Assembly (NCBI RefSeq): GCF_947492405.1
Contig: NZ_CANLMP010000008.1
Span: 161,435 to 225,434, forward strand
Direction: 5' to 3'
Length of the DNA stretch: 64,000 bases
Source of the DNA: an uncultured Aquimarina sp.
Lineage (GTDB): Bacteria; Bacteroidota; Bacteroidia; Flavobacteriales; Flavobacteriaceae
Shown here in pieces: positions 20,993 through 30,621 of the stretch. The translations under genes were made by a program, and so were the position numbers. Under the pieces are notes generated by a model that did no database searches, was not told where the DNA came from, and was given only the letters and a program-made list of their open reading frames with translations. Each line of letters opens with the position of its first letter. Position 1 is the first letter of the stretch.

Positions 20993-23512
20993 TTATTTCC
21001 AAGGTTCTGGCATTTTTTGTTCTCTCATAGGTACAAAAACAATGTTGTCATCCTCTTCGTCACTATTAACAAAATGGTTAAATCTTTTCATTATTTCAGG
21101 ATCGTTGATAGCCTGAGTCCACTCACATTCAAACTTGTTTACTAAAGTTTTCATTTCATTTTCTAAATCCTTAGCAATGCCTAGCTTATCATCAATAATT
21201 ACTTCTTTTAGATAATCTAACCCGCCTTCCAGGCGTTCTTGCCAAGCTGCAGTTCTTTGTAATGGTTTTGCTGTACGCATGTAAAACATTAAGTAACGAT
21301 CTAAATATTTAATTACAGTTTCGTTATCAATTTGTTCTGCAAATAATTCTGCGTGTCTTGGTGTTGCTCCACCGTTTCCGCCAACATATAAGTTCCATCC
21401 ACCTTCTACAGCAATTAAACCAAAATCTTTTCCGCGAGCTTCTGCACATTCACGAATGCATCCAGAAACTCCACCTTTAATTTTATGAGGAGCACGAATT
21501 CCTCTGTATCTATTTTCAAGTTCAATACCAAAACTTACACTTTCATCCATTCCATAACGACACCAAGTTGATCCTACACAAGTTTTTACAGTACGTAAAG
21601 ATTTACCATATGCATGACCGCTTTCAAAACCATTGTCAATTAGATCTTTCCATATTAACGGTAATTGATTTAATGTTGCGCCAAATAAATCGATACGTAC
21701 ACCGCCCGTTACTTTGGTGTATAAATCATACTTTTTAGCAATTTCTCCAAGAGCGATTAATTTATCAGGTGTAATTTCTCCTCCAGGAACTCTAGGTACT
21801 ACAGAATATGTTCCGTTACGCTGTATGTTTGCTAAGAAGCGATCATTAGAATCCTGGATAGCATATTCTTTATTGGCGGTATCAGCATTAATAGTAGCCA
21901 TTAAGGAAGCAACCAGTGGTTTACATAATTCGCATCCATGACCTCCATTTCCGTGGTTGTCTAAAACTTCATCAAATGTAGTATACCCTTTTACTTGAAT
22001 GATTTTGTATAAATCTTGTCTACTTAACTCAAAATGCTCACAAACCCCATCTTTAATTTCAATACCTAAGGATTTTAGTGTAGCATTTGTTAAATCAGTA
22101 ACCATAGGTTTACAACCACCACAACCGGTTCCAGCTTTAGTGCAACCAATTACTCCGGAAACATCTGTGGCTTCTCCTTTTTCAATTGCTCCGCAAATTT
22201 GTCCTTTAGTAACGCTTTCACATGAACAGATTTGAGCATCATCAGGTAGATCCATAACATCTCCAAGAAGTCCACCACCATCACCACCGCGACTACCTAA
22301 TATAAGATCTTCTGGTTCCTCCGGAAGTTTCATTCCGTTAATGTATATTTGGAATAAAGAATTATAATCTGATGAATCACCAATTAAAATCCCTCCTAAT
22401 AGTTTTTTGCCGTCTTTAGAAACATTTATTTTTTTATAAATGCCTTTACGTTTATTTTCATATGTAATCTCATCTATTGTTTCTTTAGCTTCATTAAGTG
22501 CATCACCAAAACTTGCTACTTCTGTGCCAATTAGTTTTAACTGAGTTGACATGTCAATAGATTCTGGCATTTCTGCATTACCACCAGTAATTTGTTGTAC
22601 AGCAACTTCTGCCATATCATAGCCAGGGGCAACTAAACCATAAATCATACTATTTAGTAAAGCACACTCTCCAATAGCATAAATGTTTTCATCAGAGGTC
22701 TGCATTTTCTGGTTTACAAGAATACCTCCACGAGTTCCGACTTCTAATCCACATTCTTTTGCCACTTCATCGCGGGGACGTATGCCTGCAGATACAACTA
22801 GCATATCTACTTTTAATTCGGTATCATCAATATATTGTAAACCTTCAATAGACTTTTCTCCTTGTAAAAACTGTGTTTGTTTTGAAAGATGAACTTTTAA
22901 ACCTAAATCTTCTATTTTGGCTTGTAGCATATCACTTGCACCCTTATCTAGTTGCCTAGGCATAAGTCTTGGAGCAAATTCTACAACATGAGCGTTTAAT
23001 CCTAAGTTTTTAACTGCGTTTGCAGCTTCCAGGCCTAACAATCCGCCTCCAAGTACTGCTGCTTCAGTTTTTCCTTGTGCTTTTAATTTCTTAGCGTAAG
23101 CTTCTGTCGCTTCAAGATCTTCAATAGTTCTATAAACAAAAACCCCTTCTTTATCAACTCCTTGAATAGGAGGAACGAATGCAGAAGATCCTGTTGCTAA
23201 TACTAAATAATCGTAAGTATACGTATCTCCACGATGATTAGCGACAGTTTTATTTGCTCTATTAATCTCTGTGATCATTTCTGAAGTGTGAAGATCGATA
23301 TTATTGTCTTCATACCAGTTTGCAGATGACATACTTAAATCTTCGGCAGTTTTACCGTCATAGAATTCACTTAGATGTACTCTGTCATATGCGCGTCTGG
23401 GTTCTTCTCCAAAAACTATAAGTTTATAATCAGGAAATTTTTCTGAAGCTACAAACTTCTCACAGAACTTATAACCTACCATTCCATTACCTATTACTAC
23501 TACCTTCTTCAT
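20993..23512 (-). CDS. nirB: Nitrite reductase (NAD(P)H) large subunit
   Basis: 839 aa: FAD/NAD domain, BFD-like CSCESVTKGQICGAI..GCGGCKP, siroheme Cys motifs CVGSTWCRYG and CIRECAEARGKDFG. Confidence 0.96.
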   Translation of the reverse strand: MKKVVVIGNGMVGYKFCEKFVASEKFPDYKLIVFGEEPRRAYDRVHLSEFYDGKTAEDLSMSSANWYEDNNIDLHTSEMITEINRANKTVANHRGDTYTYDYLVLATGSSAFVPPIQGVDKEGVFVYRTIEDLEATEAYAKKLKAQGKTEAAVLGGGLLGLEAANAVKNLGLNAHVVEFAPRLMPRQLDKGASDMLQAKIEDLGLKVHLSKQTQFLQGEKSIEGLQYIDDTELKVDMLVVSAGIRPRDEVAKECGLEVGTRGGILVNQKMQTSDENIYAIGECALLNSMIYGLVAPGYDMAEVAVQQITGGNAEMPESIDMSTQLKLIGTEVASFGDALNEAKETIDEITYENKRKGIYKKINVSKDGKKLLGGILIGDSSDYNSLFQIYINGMKLPEEPEDLILGSRGGDGGGLLGDVMDLPDDAQICSCESVTKGQICGAIEKGEATDVSGVIGCTKAGTGCGGCKPMVTDLTNATLKSLGIEIKDGVCEHFELSRQDLYKIIQVKGYTTFDEVLDNHGNGGHGCELCKPLVASLMATINADTANKEYAIQDSNDRFLANIQRNGTYSVVPRVPGGEITPDKLIALGEIAKKYDLYTKVTGGVRIDLFGATLNQLPLIWKDLIDNGFESGHAYGKSLRTVKTCVGSTWCRYGMDESVSFGIELENRYRGIRAPHKIKGGVSGCIRECAEARGKDFGLIAVEGGWNLYVGGNGGATPRHAELFAEQIDNETVIKYLDRYLMFYMRTAKPLQRTAAWQERLEGGLDYLKEVIIDDKLGIAKDLENEMKTLVNKFECEWTQAINDPEIMKRFNHFVNSDEEDDNIVFVPMREQKMPEPWK

Positions 23513-23532
23513 TAGTTACGTATTTATTAGTT

Positions 23533-23555
23533 CAAAATTAAGTATTAATACGTAT
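23533..23555 (-). promoter_or_regulatory. Palindromic operator overlapping -7 box (nirB copy)
   Basis: Minus strand ATACGTATTAATACTTAATTTTG; core AMGTA-N4-TACTT then TAATTTTG (TAnnTTTG). Confidence 0.65.
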
Positions 23556-23613
23556 TTAGCTAGTAAGAATTACGTAATTATGACTACTGGAAATTGAGAA
23601 TTTTAAAATAATT

Positions 23614-23650
23614 CATAAAAAAACCTGCGAAATCAGTTTCGCAGGTTCTA
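23614..23650 (-). terminator. Rho-independent terminator of the porin-like gene
   Basis: AACCTGCGAAA-TCAG-TTTCGCAGGTT, 11-bp stem, with a T tract on the minus strand. Confidence 0.85.
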
Positions 23651-23669
23651 GAAATATCTTTTTAAAGAC

Positions 23670-25004
23670 TTATTGCAGAGGTTTAGGACTCCACTTAAGG
23701 AAATTAGGTTTAATCACTAATTGAACCCATCCCCAGTTTTGTAATCCACTTGGATTAGGTTGATTTTTTAGAAACTCCATTCCCTCTCCAGCAAACATTT
23801 GTGAATATCCAACTTTTACGGATGCATAGGGTAGTAATTTTTGTGTAAATACAATATCTACTTCCGTTCCAAGGTATTTGTCTGCCTCTGATCCATCCGT
23901 ATCATCTATAAGAGTAGCTGCTGATGAGAAATAATGTCCTTTGATAAGAAGACTTGAGGATTTTCCAAATTTAAAATTTGCTTTGGCATATATATCAGTT
24001 AAACCCACAGAGTTTGCATGGTTTCCAACATAAAAGTAATCCATATATCCATTAAACTTATGATTGGTACCATAAAGAGGAAAGAAAGAATAGTTTTTTC
24101 CATCCGTTTCGTTTTGATCTGTACCACTTTGGATTTCAAAACCACCTCCAATACCAACAGTACCAATTTTCCCATTGGCTTCTAGTCCAACTAAATATGC
24201 AGAAAGATCAGTAGATGGACTTGCAGGATCAGTGGTATCAGGGCCTTCTCCTGCTTGTAAATATGCATTTAAAGCAAGACCTACTCCTCCTAGTTTAAAT
24301 TTAGAATGTGTACCAAATGTATGGGTATGATAGAATCCATCTGTAGGAGTACCATTTATTACATTCTGAAATGTGTTATTTAATGCTAAAAAACTGAGCG
24401 TCGCTTTTTCTGAAGCTTTCCAGGTTAAGTGTGCATACTCCATGGCTTTATAGCTAAAAAAACCAGTAACATTATATATTGTTCCTGTTTGATTACCTGG
24501 AAGTGCATCTAGATCATTCTGACTAAATGCAAAACCAAGATCTAATTTGATCTTTTCGTTTCCATATCTTATTAAAGCTAAGTCATGAAAACGACCTTGT
24601 AATGCCCAATCTAAACCACCTAAGATTCTCTGATCATCGTATGATATCATTTGTCGACCTACTTTAGTGGACCAACCTTTTCCGAATGCCAAGGATGCCC
24701 AGGCTTCTGCAACTTGTAAATTATTATTAGCATCATTATCCAGAATCTGTCTGGTATCTCCCCATACTCTTACATCCTGAATACTAAAATGAGCTTTGAA
24801 TTTTTCGGAAGTGTACCCAAATTTTAGCCTGGCTCTCTGTTGCACAAAAGCAGCAGGATCCGCTCCTTGAGGAACCAGATTATTGAATCCATGACGATAT
24901 TCAAATCGATCTCTAAAATCTAAATCAATACTTAATTCCTGAGCTTTCCCCTTAGATACTAATACTAGTAAAAATAGTATAGTATAATGTAACTTGTTTT
25001 TCAT
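23670..25004 (-). CDS. Outer membrane beta-barrel porin-like protein (alginate-export-like)
   Basis: Signal peptide MKNKLHYTILFLLVLVSKGKAQ; barrel-type sequence (DLDFRDRFEYRHGF, QQRARLKFGY, WGDTRQILDND, GRQMISYDDQRILGGLDWALQGR). Confidence 0.7.
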   Translation of the reverse strand: MKNKLHYTILFLLVLVSKGKAQELSIDLDFRDRFEYRHGFNNLVPQGADPAAFVQQRARLKFGYTSEKFKAHFSIQDVRVWGDTRQILDNDANNNLQVAEAWASLAFGKGWSTKVGRQMISYDDQRILGGLDWALQGRFHDLALIRYGNEKIKLDLGFAFSQNDLDALPGNQTGTIYNVTGFFSYKAMEYAHLTWKASEKATLSFLALNNTFQNVINGTPTDGFYHTHTFGTHSKFKLGGVGLALNAYLQAGEGPDTTDPASPSTDLSAYLVGLEANGKIGTVGIGGGFEIQSGTDQNETDGKNYSFFPLYGTNHKFNGYMDYFYVGNHANSVGLTDIYAKANFKFGKSSSLLIKGHYFSSAATLIDDTDGSEADKYLGTEVDIVFTQKLLPYASVKVGYSQMFAGEGMEFLKNQPNPSGLQNWGWVQLVIKPNFLKWSPKPLQ

Positions 25005-25099
25005 TTCTTAAGTTTTTCGTTTGTTGTGCGAGCGTGCTACTCACACTATTGCTATGTTCTTTTCAATTAATTCTATTAGCTGATACATTAATTGAATGA

Positions 25100-25122
25100 C
25101 AAATCTAAGTATTAATACTTAT
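25100..25122 (-). promoter_or_regulatory. Palindromic operator overlapping -7 box (porin copy)
   Basis: TAAGTATTAATACTTA is a perfect 16-bp palindrome (25106-25121), followed on the minus strand by TAGATTTG (TAnnTTTG). Confidence 0.7.
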
Positions 25123-25262
25123 TTTTAATGTTTTTATTAGATAAAAATACTTAGTTATAATTTTAGGATTATTAATTTTGTAGAGCTATTTTTGAATTAT
25201 TCATATATTTGATGGATTAACAACTTTGGCGGAAAGATCAGTTTAATTAGGTATTAGAAAAT

Positions 25263-25946
25263 ATGGTTAGTATTGTATTGGTAGATGATCATTTTTTGGT
25301 AAGAGATGGTATCCGTTCGCTTTTGGAAGATGAAAATCAATATGAGGTGATTGGGGAAGCATCCGATGGGCGAGAAGCCATAGATTTAGTTCAGTCTTTA
25401 CAACCGGATATTGTAATATGTGATATAAGAATGCCTGAAATGTCAGGTATTGAGACAGTAGAACAACTTACAGCTTTGTCGGTATCATCTAAAACTATTA
25501 TGTTGTCGATGCACGATTCTGATGAATATATCTTACAATCTATAAATGCTGGAGCTGATGGATACTTATTGAAGGATGCAGGAAAAGAAGAATTTCTTAA
25601 AGCATTGTCGACTGTAAGTAAAGGAAATAAGTACTTTAGTGGAGATGTATCTTCAATATTGGTTAAGAATTTACTTAAGGGCGTAGAGAACGAGAATGAA
25701 GAAGAAGTAGTTCAGTTAACCAAAGAGAGCATAAACGTAAATAATAATCCGTTCGATCTTACAAAAAGAGAAAATCAAATACTCAAGTTGGCTGTTTCAG
25801 GTATGACTAATAAAGATATTGCAGTAGAACTGGATATAAGTAAAAGAACTACAGAAGTACATCGTTTTAATTTGATGAAAAAAATGGGTGTCAAAAATGT
25901 ACTGGAACTAAGTAATAAGGCCAGAAAATACAATATGATTTCCTGA
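25263..25946 (+). CDS. NarL/LuxR-family response regulator
   Basis: Receiver (VSIVLVDDHFLVRDGIRSLLED...DIVICDIRMPEMSG) plus LuxR HTH (LTKRENQILKLAVSGMTNKDIAVELDISKRTTEVHRFNLMKKMG). Confidence 0.93.
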   Translation: MVSIVLVDDHFLVRDGIRSLLEDENQYEVIGEASDGREAIDLVQSLQPDIVICDIRMPEMSGIETVEQLTALSVSSKTIMLSMHDSDEYILQSINAGADGYLLKDAGKEEFLKALSTVSKGNKYFSGDVSSILVKNLLKGVENENEEEVVQLTKESINVNNNPFDLTKRENQILKLAVSGMTNKDIAVELDISKRTTEVHRFNLMKKMGVKNVLELSNKARKYNMIS

Positions 25947-25965
25947 CCCTTTGTTTTTTTCGTAT

Positions 25966-26799
25966 TTAATCATTAGAAATACTTTCGTACAAACCGGTAA
26001 TTTTATTGAATGATTTGGTTAGCTGATTAGTAGTTGAAAATATTTCTTGTAATTGAAATTCCCCATTGAATAAGCCTTTTGGATTTGTTTGGAATTTCTC
26101 CCATATCCCCATAATGGACCCTAGCTCTTCTTCGATTTCAGTAGTGTTATAACTACTAATTAGTAGGTTTCCTATTACAGTGTCAAATTCAGTATATACG
26201 CTAGTAAGTACTTTTCTGTATTCCGCACTCTCCTGGGTAAACATTGTAGAAGCTGTGTAATATAAACACAATCTTTGAGAGAGCATTCTTTGTTTTCCTG
26301 ACACATTTATTGTGTTTACCAATTCTTTATTTTTGTTTTGGAAAAATTGATTGTTATAACTAAAGTTATTTTCAATACTGACAACGACATCATTACATGC
26401 TTTTAATAATGATGTATTCATTTTCATTATTCTTATACAATTTTGGGGGTTAGGCGTACTTGTAACAACTTCCTTGAAAACTCCCCATAATTGCTCTACC
26501 TTTTTTATAGATAACTTAACTGAAGAGCTTGATGCATTTTTCGTCAATATTTGTAACTGTTTTTCAAAAATAAATTTACTAGAATTTAATTCTTTCCTTA
26601 TCGATGCATCACTTATTCCTTTTGCAAGTAATAAATAGGCTTTAGACATTTTTTGAGATAACATTCGTTGTTTCCCAGATATATTTATTGCCTTTCCGTA
26701 AGTAATAGCGCCGAAGTTGTTGGATTGAGAAAATGCAATATTGCAGGTGAAAAGGATAACGCAAATAATTAATAAAGTGTTGGTTTTCTTCTTTTTCAT
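25966..26799 (-). CDS. Secreted stand-alone protein with two NIT/PilJ-type sensor motifs
   Basis: Signal peptide, then AINISGKQRMLSQKMSKAYLLLAKG and TINVSGKQRMLSQRLCLYYTAS; no kinase or C-terminal TM domain. Confidence 0.8.
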   Translation of the reverse strand: MKKKKTNTLLIICVILFTCNIAFSQSNNFGAITYGKAINISGKQRMLSQKMSKAYLLLAKGISDASIRKELNSSKFIFEKQLQILTKNASSSSVKLSIKKVEQLWGVFKEVVTSTPNPQNCIRIMKMNTSLLKACNDVVVSIENNFSYNNQFFQNKNKELVNTINVSGKQRMLSQRLCLYYTASTMFTQESAEYRKVLTSVYTEFDTVIGNLLISSYNTTEIEEELGSIMGIWEKFQTNPKGLFNGEFQLQEIFSTTNQLTKSFNKITGLYESISND

Positions 26800-27162
26800 A
26801 AGTAAGTTTTTAAATTATTTATAGGGATTGGATGTATTAAATTGGGTTTAATACTAATTTATTATGAGGGAAAATATCTACGTTTAAAAGGGGTCTTTTT
26901 TTCAAAATACTTACTTTTTTTTGACAAAACCAAATATTTGATACTTAGTTTTAAGATGAACTTTTCATCTTTTAATCAATGTAAGGTAAAGCCATAATTA
27001 TAGTATGTTTAAAGAGTTATTAATCTGTTTAATAATTGTTTAAGGTAGGATTTGTGATTCTAGAAGGTTTTATTATCAATCTTGTAATTATCTAGTTCTA
27101 AAATTAACAAATACGTAATTAAAGTTTTAAATACTTACTTTTTTGATTAAAACTTATTTTTA

Positions 27163-27185
27163 GTAAGTGTTTATACTTAGTTTTG
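27163..27185 (+). promoter_or_regulatory. Palindromic operator overlapping -7 box (narK copy)
   Basis: GTAAGTGTTTATACTTAGTTTTG: core AAGTG-TTTA-TACTT (one mismatch), then TAGTTTTG. Confidence 0.6.
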
Positions 27186-27234
27186 ATGCGTAATTTATAA
27201 TTAGTAAAAATTTTAATATCAAAATAATTTAAAT

Positions 27235-28635
27235 ATGGATGTCTTAGGAAGGTCTACAACACTAAAACTTTTAAACTTAAAGAGTCTGCCAATTCGGACT
27301 TTCTGGATAACTTCAATAGCTTTTTTCTTATGCTTTTTTGCTTGGTTTGGTATTGTTCCTTTTATGCCTGATGTAATTAGAGATTTAGGTTTAACACCGG
27401 ATCAAAAATGGAATTCTATTATTGTAGCAGTTACTGGAACGGTTTTCGCTAGGCTTTTGATAGGTAAATTATGTGATAAGTATGGACCTCGTATGTGTTA
27501 TACTTGGTTATTGATGTTAGGAGCTATTCCTGTAATCTTGTTAGGTTTGGTTCAGACTCCTATGCAGTTTATTATATGTAGACTTTTTATTGGGTTTATA
27601 GGTGCGTCATTTGTAATAACACAATTTCATACATCTATTATGTTTGCTTCGAATATAGTAGGTACGGCTAATGCAACTTCTGCTGGATGGGGTAATCTTG
27701 GTGGTGGAGCAAATAGATTAGGTATGCCTCTTATAGCTGCTGCTGTTGTGAGTTTTGGTGTGGCGGAGACCGAAGCGTGGCGATATTGCATGGTGGTTGC
27801 TGGTATTGTTTGTTTTTTAATGGGGATTGTGTATTACTTTTTTACACAGGATACTCCAAACGGAAATTATAAAGAATTAAAAGCGAAAGGAGCTTTGCCT
27901 CAATCAAAAAAAGATGAAATTAGTTTTTTGTCCGCGATTAAAGATTATAGAGTTTGGATTCTTTTTGTAGTGTATGCTGCTTGTTTTGGTATGGAGTTAA
28001 CTGTTTATGGTACTATGGATGATTATCTTCAGAATACATTTGGATTAGAGAGGGCTACAGCAGGTAATTTAGTTCTTTCCTTTGCTTTAATGAATATTTT
28101 TGCAAGAACATTAGGAGGTTTTTTTGGAGATAAATTTGGAAAACTAAAAGGATTACGCGGACGTGTATTATTTTTAGCCGTTATTCTTGCGGTAGAAGGA
28201 CTTATGCTTTCTTTGTTTTCTGGAATGAGTGGATTGGCATTTGGTATTGTCTTTTTAGTAGGTTTTAGTTTAACCGTTCAGATGGCAGAAGGAGCTACGT
28301 TTTCCGTTGTTCCCTTTATTAATAAAAAAGCAATAGGGTCTATTTCTGGAATTGTAGGAGCTGGAGGAAATGTAGGGGCTTTTGTTGCTGCGATGGTATT
28401 AAAATCTAAATCTGCTGTAGCTGAGAAACTAGCTATTTCGAAAAACCAAAATCTAGGGCAAGAAGCGATGGATGCAGCTCAGGCAATTGCTTCTTCAGAA
28501 GCTGTGTCTGAAGGATATTTTTTAATAGGAGGTTTTGTGGTTCTAACGGCAATTGTTTCTTTAACAATAAAATTTTCTACGGAAGATGAAAAAGCTATAG
28601 CGCATGAGATAAAAGGTGTTGCTGTGTCAAGCTAA
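27235..28635 (+). CDS. narK: NarK-type nitrate/nitrite MFS transporter
   Basis: FCLFFAWFGIVPFMPDV-type start, GWGNLGGGANRL and GSISGIVGAGGNVGA (nitrate signature) motifs. Confidence 0.9.
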   Translation: MDVLGRSTTLKLLNLKSLPIRTFWITSIAFFLCFFAWFGIVPFMPDVIRDLGLTPDQKWNSIIVAVTGTVFARLLIGKLCDKYGPRMCYTWLLMLGAIPVILLGLVQTPMQFIICRLFIGFIGASFVITQFHTSIMFASNIVGTANATSAGWGNLGGGANRLGMPLIAAAVVSFGVAETEAWRYCMVVAGIVCFLMGIVYYFFTQDTPNGNYKELKAKGALPQSKKDEISFLSAIKDYRVWILFVVYAACFGMELTVYGTMDDYLQNTFGLERATAGNLVLSFALMNIFARTLGGFFGDKFGKLKGLRGRVLFLAVILAVEGLMLSLFSGMSGLAFGIVFLVGFSLTVQMAEGATFSVVPFINKKAIGSISGIVGAGGNVGAFVAAMVLKSKSAVAEKLAISKNQNLGQEAMDAAQAIASSEAVSEGYFLIGGFVVLTAIVSLTIKFSTEDEKAIAHEIKGVAVSS

Positions 28636-28665
28636 GGTTTCTGTGCGGTTACCCTATAGGAAAAA

Positions 28666-28713
28666 AAAGGCCTTTATATAGATGAGGAAACAATCTATAT
28701 AAAGGTCTTTTTG
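28666..28713 (+). terminator. Rho-independent terminator of narK
   Basis: AAAGGCCTTTATATAGAT-GAGGAAACA-ATCTATATAAAGGTCTTT, 18-bp stem with one G-U, then a T tract. Confidence 0.85.
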
Positions 28714-29028
28714 TTTTGGTTAGGCTAATTAAATTTAAATAAATACAGAGTCAAAACTCATTTAATACGTAGTTAATGAATAATTGTAAGAAACACTTTA
28801 GCTATTTATTAGTGGAAGTTATTGAATGATATTAGTCGTTTTTTGATGCTTTCTTGATAAAATATTTTTTTAGCGCACTGATATTTAGGGTTTTTGTTAA
28901 TTTATTTTTCGTGCTTATTGTCATTCTTTCAAAAATAAGCACCTATTTTTTTCTAGAAAATAAAATTTGCTAAGTATTTTTTATAAATCATAAATACTTA
29001 GTTAAATACGTATTTTTAAAATATTTAA

Positions 29029-29051
29029 TTAAGTATTTATACTTACTTTTG
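29029..29051 (+). promoter_or_regulatory. Palindromic operator overlapping -7 box (nrt operon copy)
   Basis: TTAAGTATTTATACTTACTTTTG: AAGTA-TTTA-TACTT then TACTTTTG. Confidence 0.7.
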
Positions 29052-29088
29052 AAGTGTTCTATTAGCTGAATAATAAAAAAAGTAAATT

Positions 29089-30495
29089 ATGATAAAACTT
29101 AATTTTAAAATTATAGCAGTACTCACGGTTTTTACATTGCTGTCCTGCGCAGGAGAAAAGAAAAAAGAAATAGCATCAAGCGATGCGAGTTTAAAAGAAG
29201 AAGCATCCAAGTTAGCAATAGAGAAGCCACAATTAACTTTTGGTTTTATAAAACTAACAGATATGGCTCCTTTGGCAATAGCTAAAGAAAAAGGTTTTTT
29301 TGAAGACGAAGGACTATTTGTTTCTGTAGAGGCACAGTCAAACTGGAAGAATGTGTTAGATCGTGTTATTGATGGGCAGTTAGATGGCTCTCATATGTTA
29401 GCAGGTCAGCCTATTGCTGCTGGAGCAGGTTTTGGTAGACAAGCCGAATTAGTTACTCCTTTTTCTATGGATTTAAATGGAAATGGTATCACAGTGTCTA
29501 ATGATGTTTGGTCTAAAATGAAACCCAATGTACCGAAAAGTGAAGACGGAAAACCAATTCATCCTATTTCTGCCGAAGCATTGAAGCCAGTAATAGAATC
29601 ATATAAGAATGATGGAAAGGCTTTTAAGATGGGAATGGTGTTTCCGGTATCAACACATAACTATGAAATAAGATACTGGTTAGCTGCAGCAGGGATTAAT
29701 CCTGGTATGTATTCTAAAGATAATATTCAAGGGCAAATTGATGCAGATGTGTTACTTTCTGTAACTCCACCACCACAAATGCCAGCAACACTTGAGGCAG
29801 GTACTATATATGGATACTGTGTTGGAGAACCATGGAATCAGCAAGCTGTTTTTAAAGGAATTGGTGTTCCTGTAGTTACGAACTATGATATCTGGAAAAA
29901 CAATCCAGAGAAAGTATTTGTGATGACCAAGAAATTTGTGGAGCAGTATCCTAATACGGCAACCGCTGTAACGAAAGCGTTGATTAGAGCAGGTAAATGG
30001 TTGGATACGCCAGGTAACCGTCCGGAAGCTGTAAAAATATTATCAATGCCAGAATATGTTGGAGCAGATGAGGTAGTATTAGCGAATTCTATGACTGGTA
30101 CTTTTGAGTTCGAAAAAGGGGATAAAAGAGAAATGCCAGATTTCAATGTTTTCTATAGACATGATGCTACATATCCTTTCTACTCTGATGGTATATGGTT
30201 TCTGACTCAAATGAGACGATGGGGACAGATTCCAGATAGTAAGCCTGCAGCATGGTATGATAAAACGATTAAAGATATTTATCGTCCTGATATCTGGACA
30301 AAAGCAGCTAAACTCTTGGTTGATGAAGGTCATCTTGAGGCTTCAGAGTTGCCTGAAACAGATGGATATAAGCCAGCAACTACTGATTTTATTGATGGTA
30401 ATAAGTATGATGCTAAAGATCCAATAGGGTACATCAATAGTTTTGGTATTGGAAATAAAGAAAATACGGAAGGTGTTTCAAGCATTGAGAAATAA
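29089..30495 (+). CDS. nrtA: NrtA/CmpA-type nitrate ABC transporter substrate-binding lipoprotein
   Basis: Lipobox [34 protein letters not shown]; followed by permease and two ATPases. Confidence 0.88.
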   Translation: MIKLNFKIIAVLTVFTLLSCAGEKKKEIASSDASLKEEASKLAIEKPQLTFGFIKLTDMAPLAIAKEKGFFEDEGLFVSVEAQSNWKNVLDRVIDGQLDGSHMLAGQPIAAGAGFGRQAELVTPFSMDLNGNGITVSNDVWSKMKPNVPKSEDGKPIHPISAEALKPVIESYKNDGKAFKMGMVFPVSTHNYEIRYWLAAAGINPGMYSKDNIQGQIDADVLLSVTPPPQMPATLEAGTIYGYCVGEPWNQQAVFKGIGVPVVTNYDIWKNNPEKVFVMTKKFVEQYPNTATAVTKALIRAGKWLDTPGNRPEAVKILSMPEYVGADEVVLANSMTGTFEFEKGDKREMPDFNVFYRHDATYPFYSDGIWFLTQMRRWGQIPDSKPAAWYDKTIKDIYRPDIWTKAAKLLVDEGHLEASELPETDGYKPATTDFIDGNKYDAKDPIGYINSFGIGNKENTEGVSSIEK

Positions 30496-30621
30496 AAAGA
30501 GAATCCTCTCTTTTTGTTTCTCCTTCCAGTGAAAAATGAACAAAAGTAATCTAATGTCTCTAGTGTAGAAAATGATGTATTTTAAAATGACTGGAGCGAA
30601 TAAGTTTTTAAAAGAAATAAA

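Noticed and set aside
21714-22892. Plus-strand ORFs inside nirB (21714, 21999, 22683)
   Set aside because: Antisense to a clearly conserved nirB; no family resemblance.
26906-26947. A seventh operator upstream of the secreted NIT/PilJ gene (TACTTA at 26908 and 26942)
   Set aside because: Only half-sites; no opposing AAGTA arm at the 4-bp spacing and no TAnnTTTG in the right place on the minus strand.
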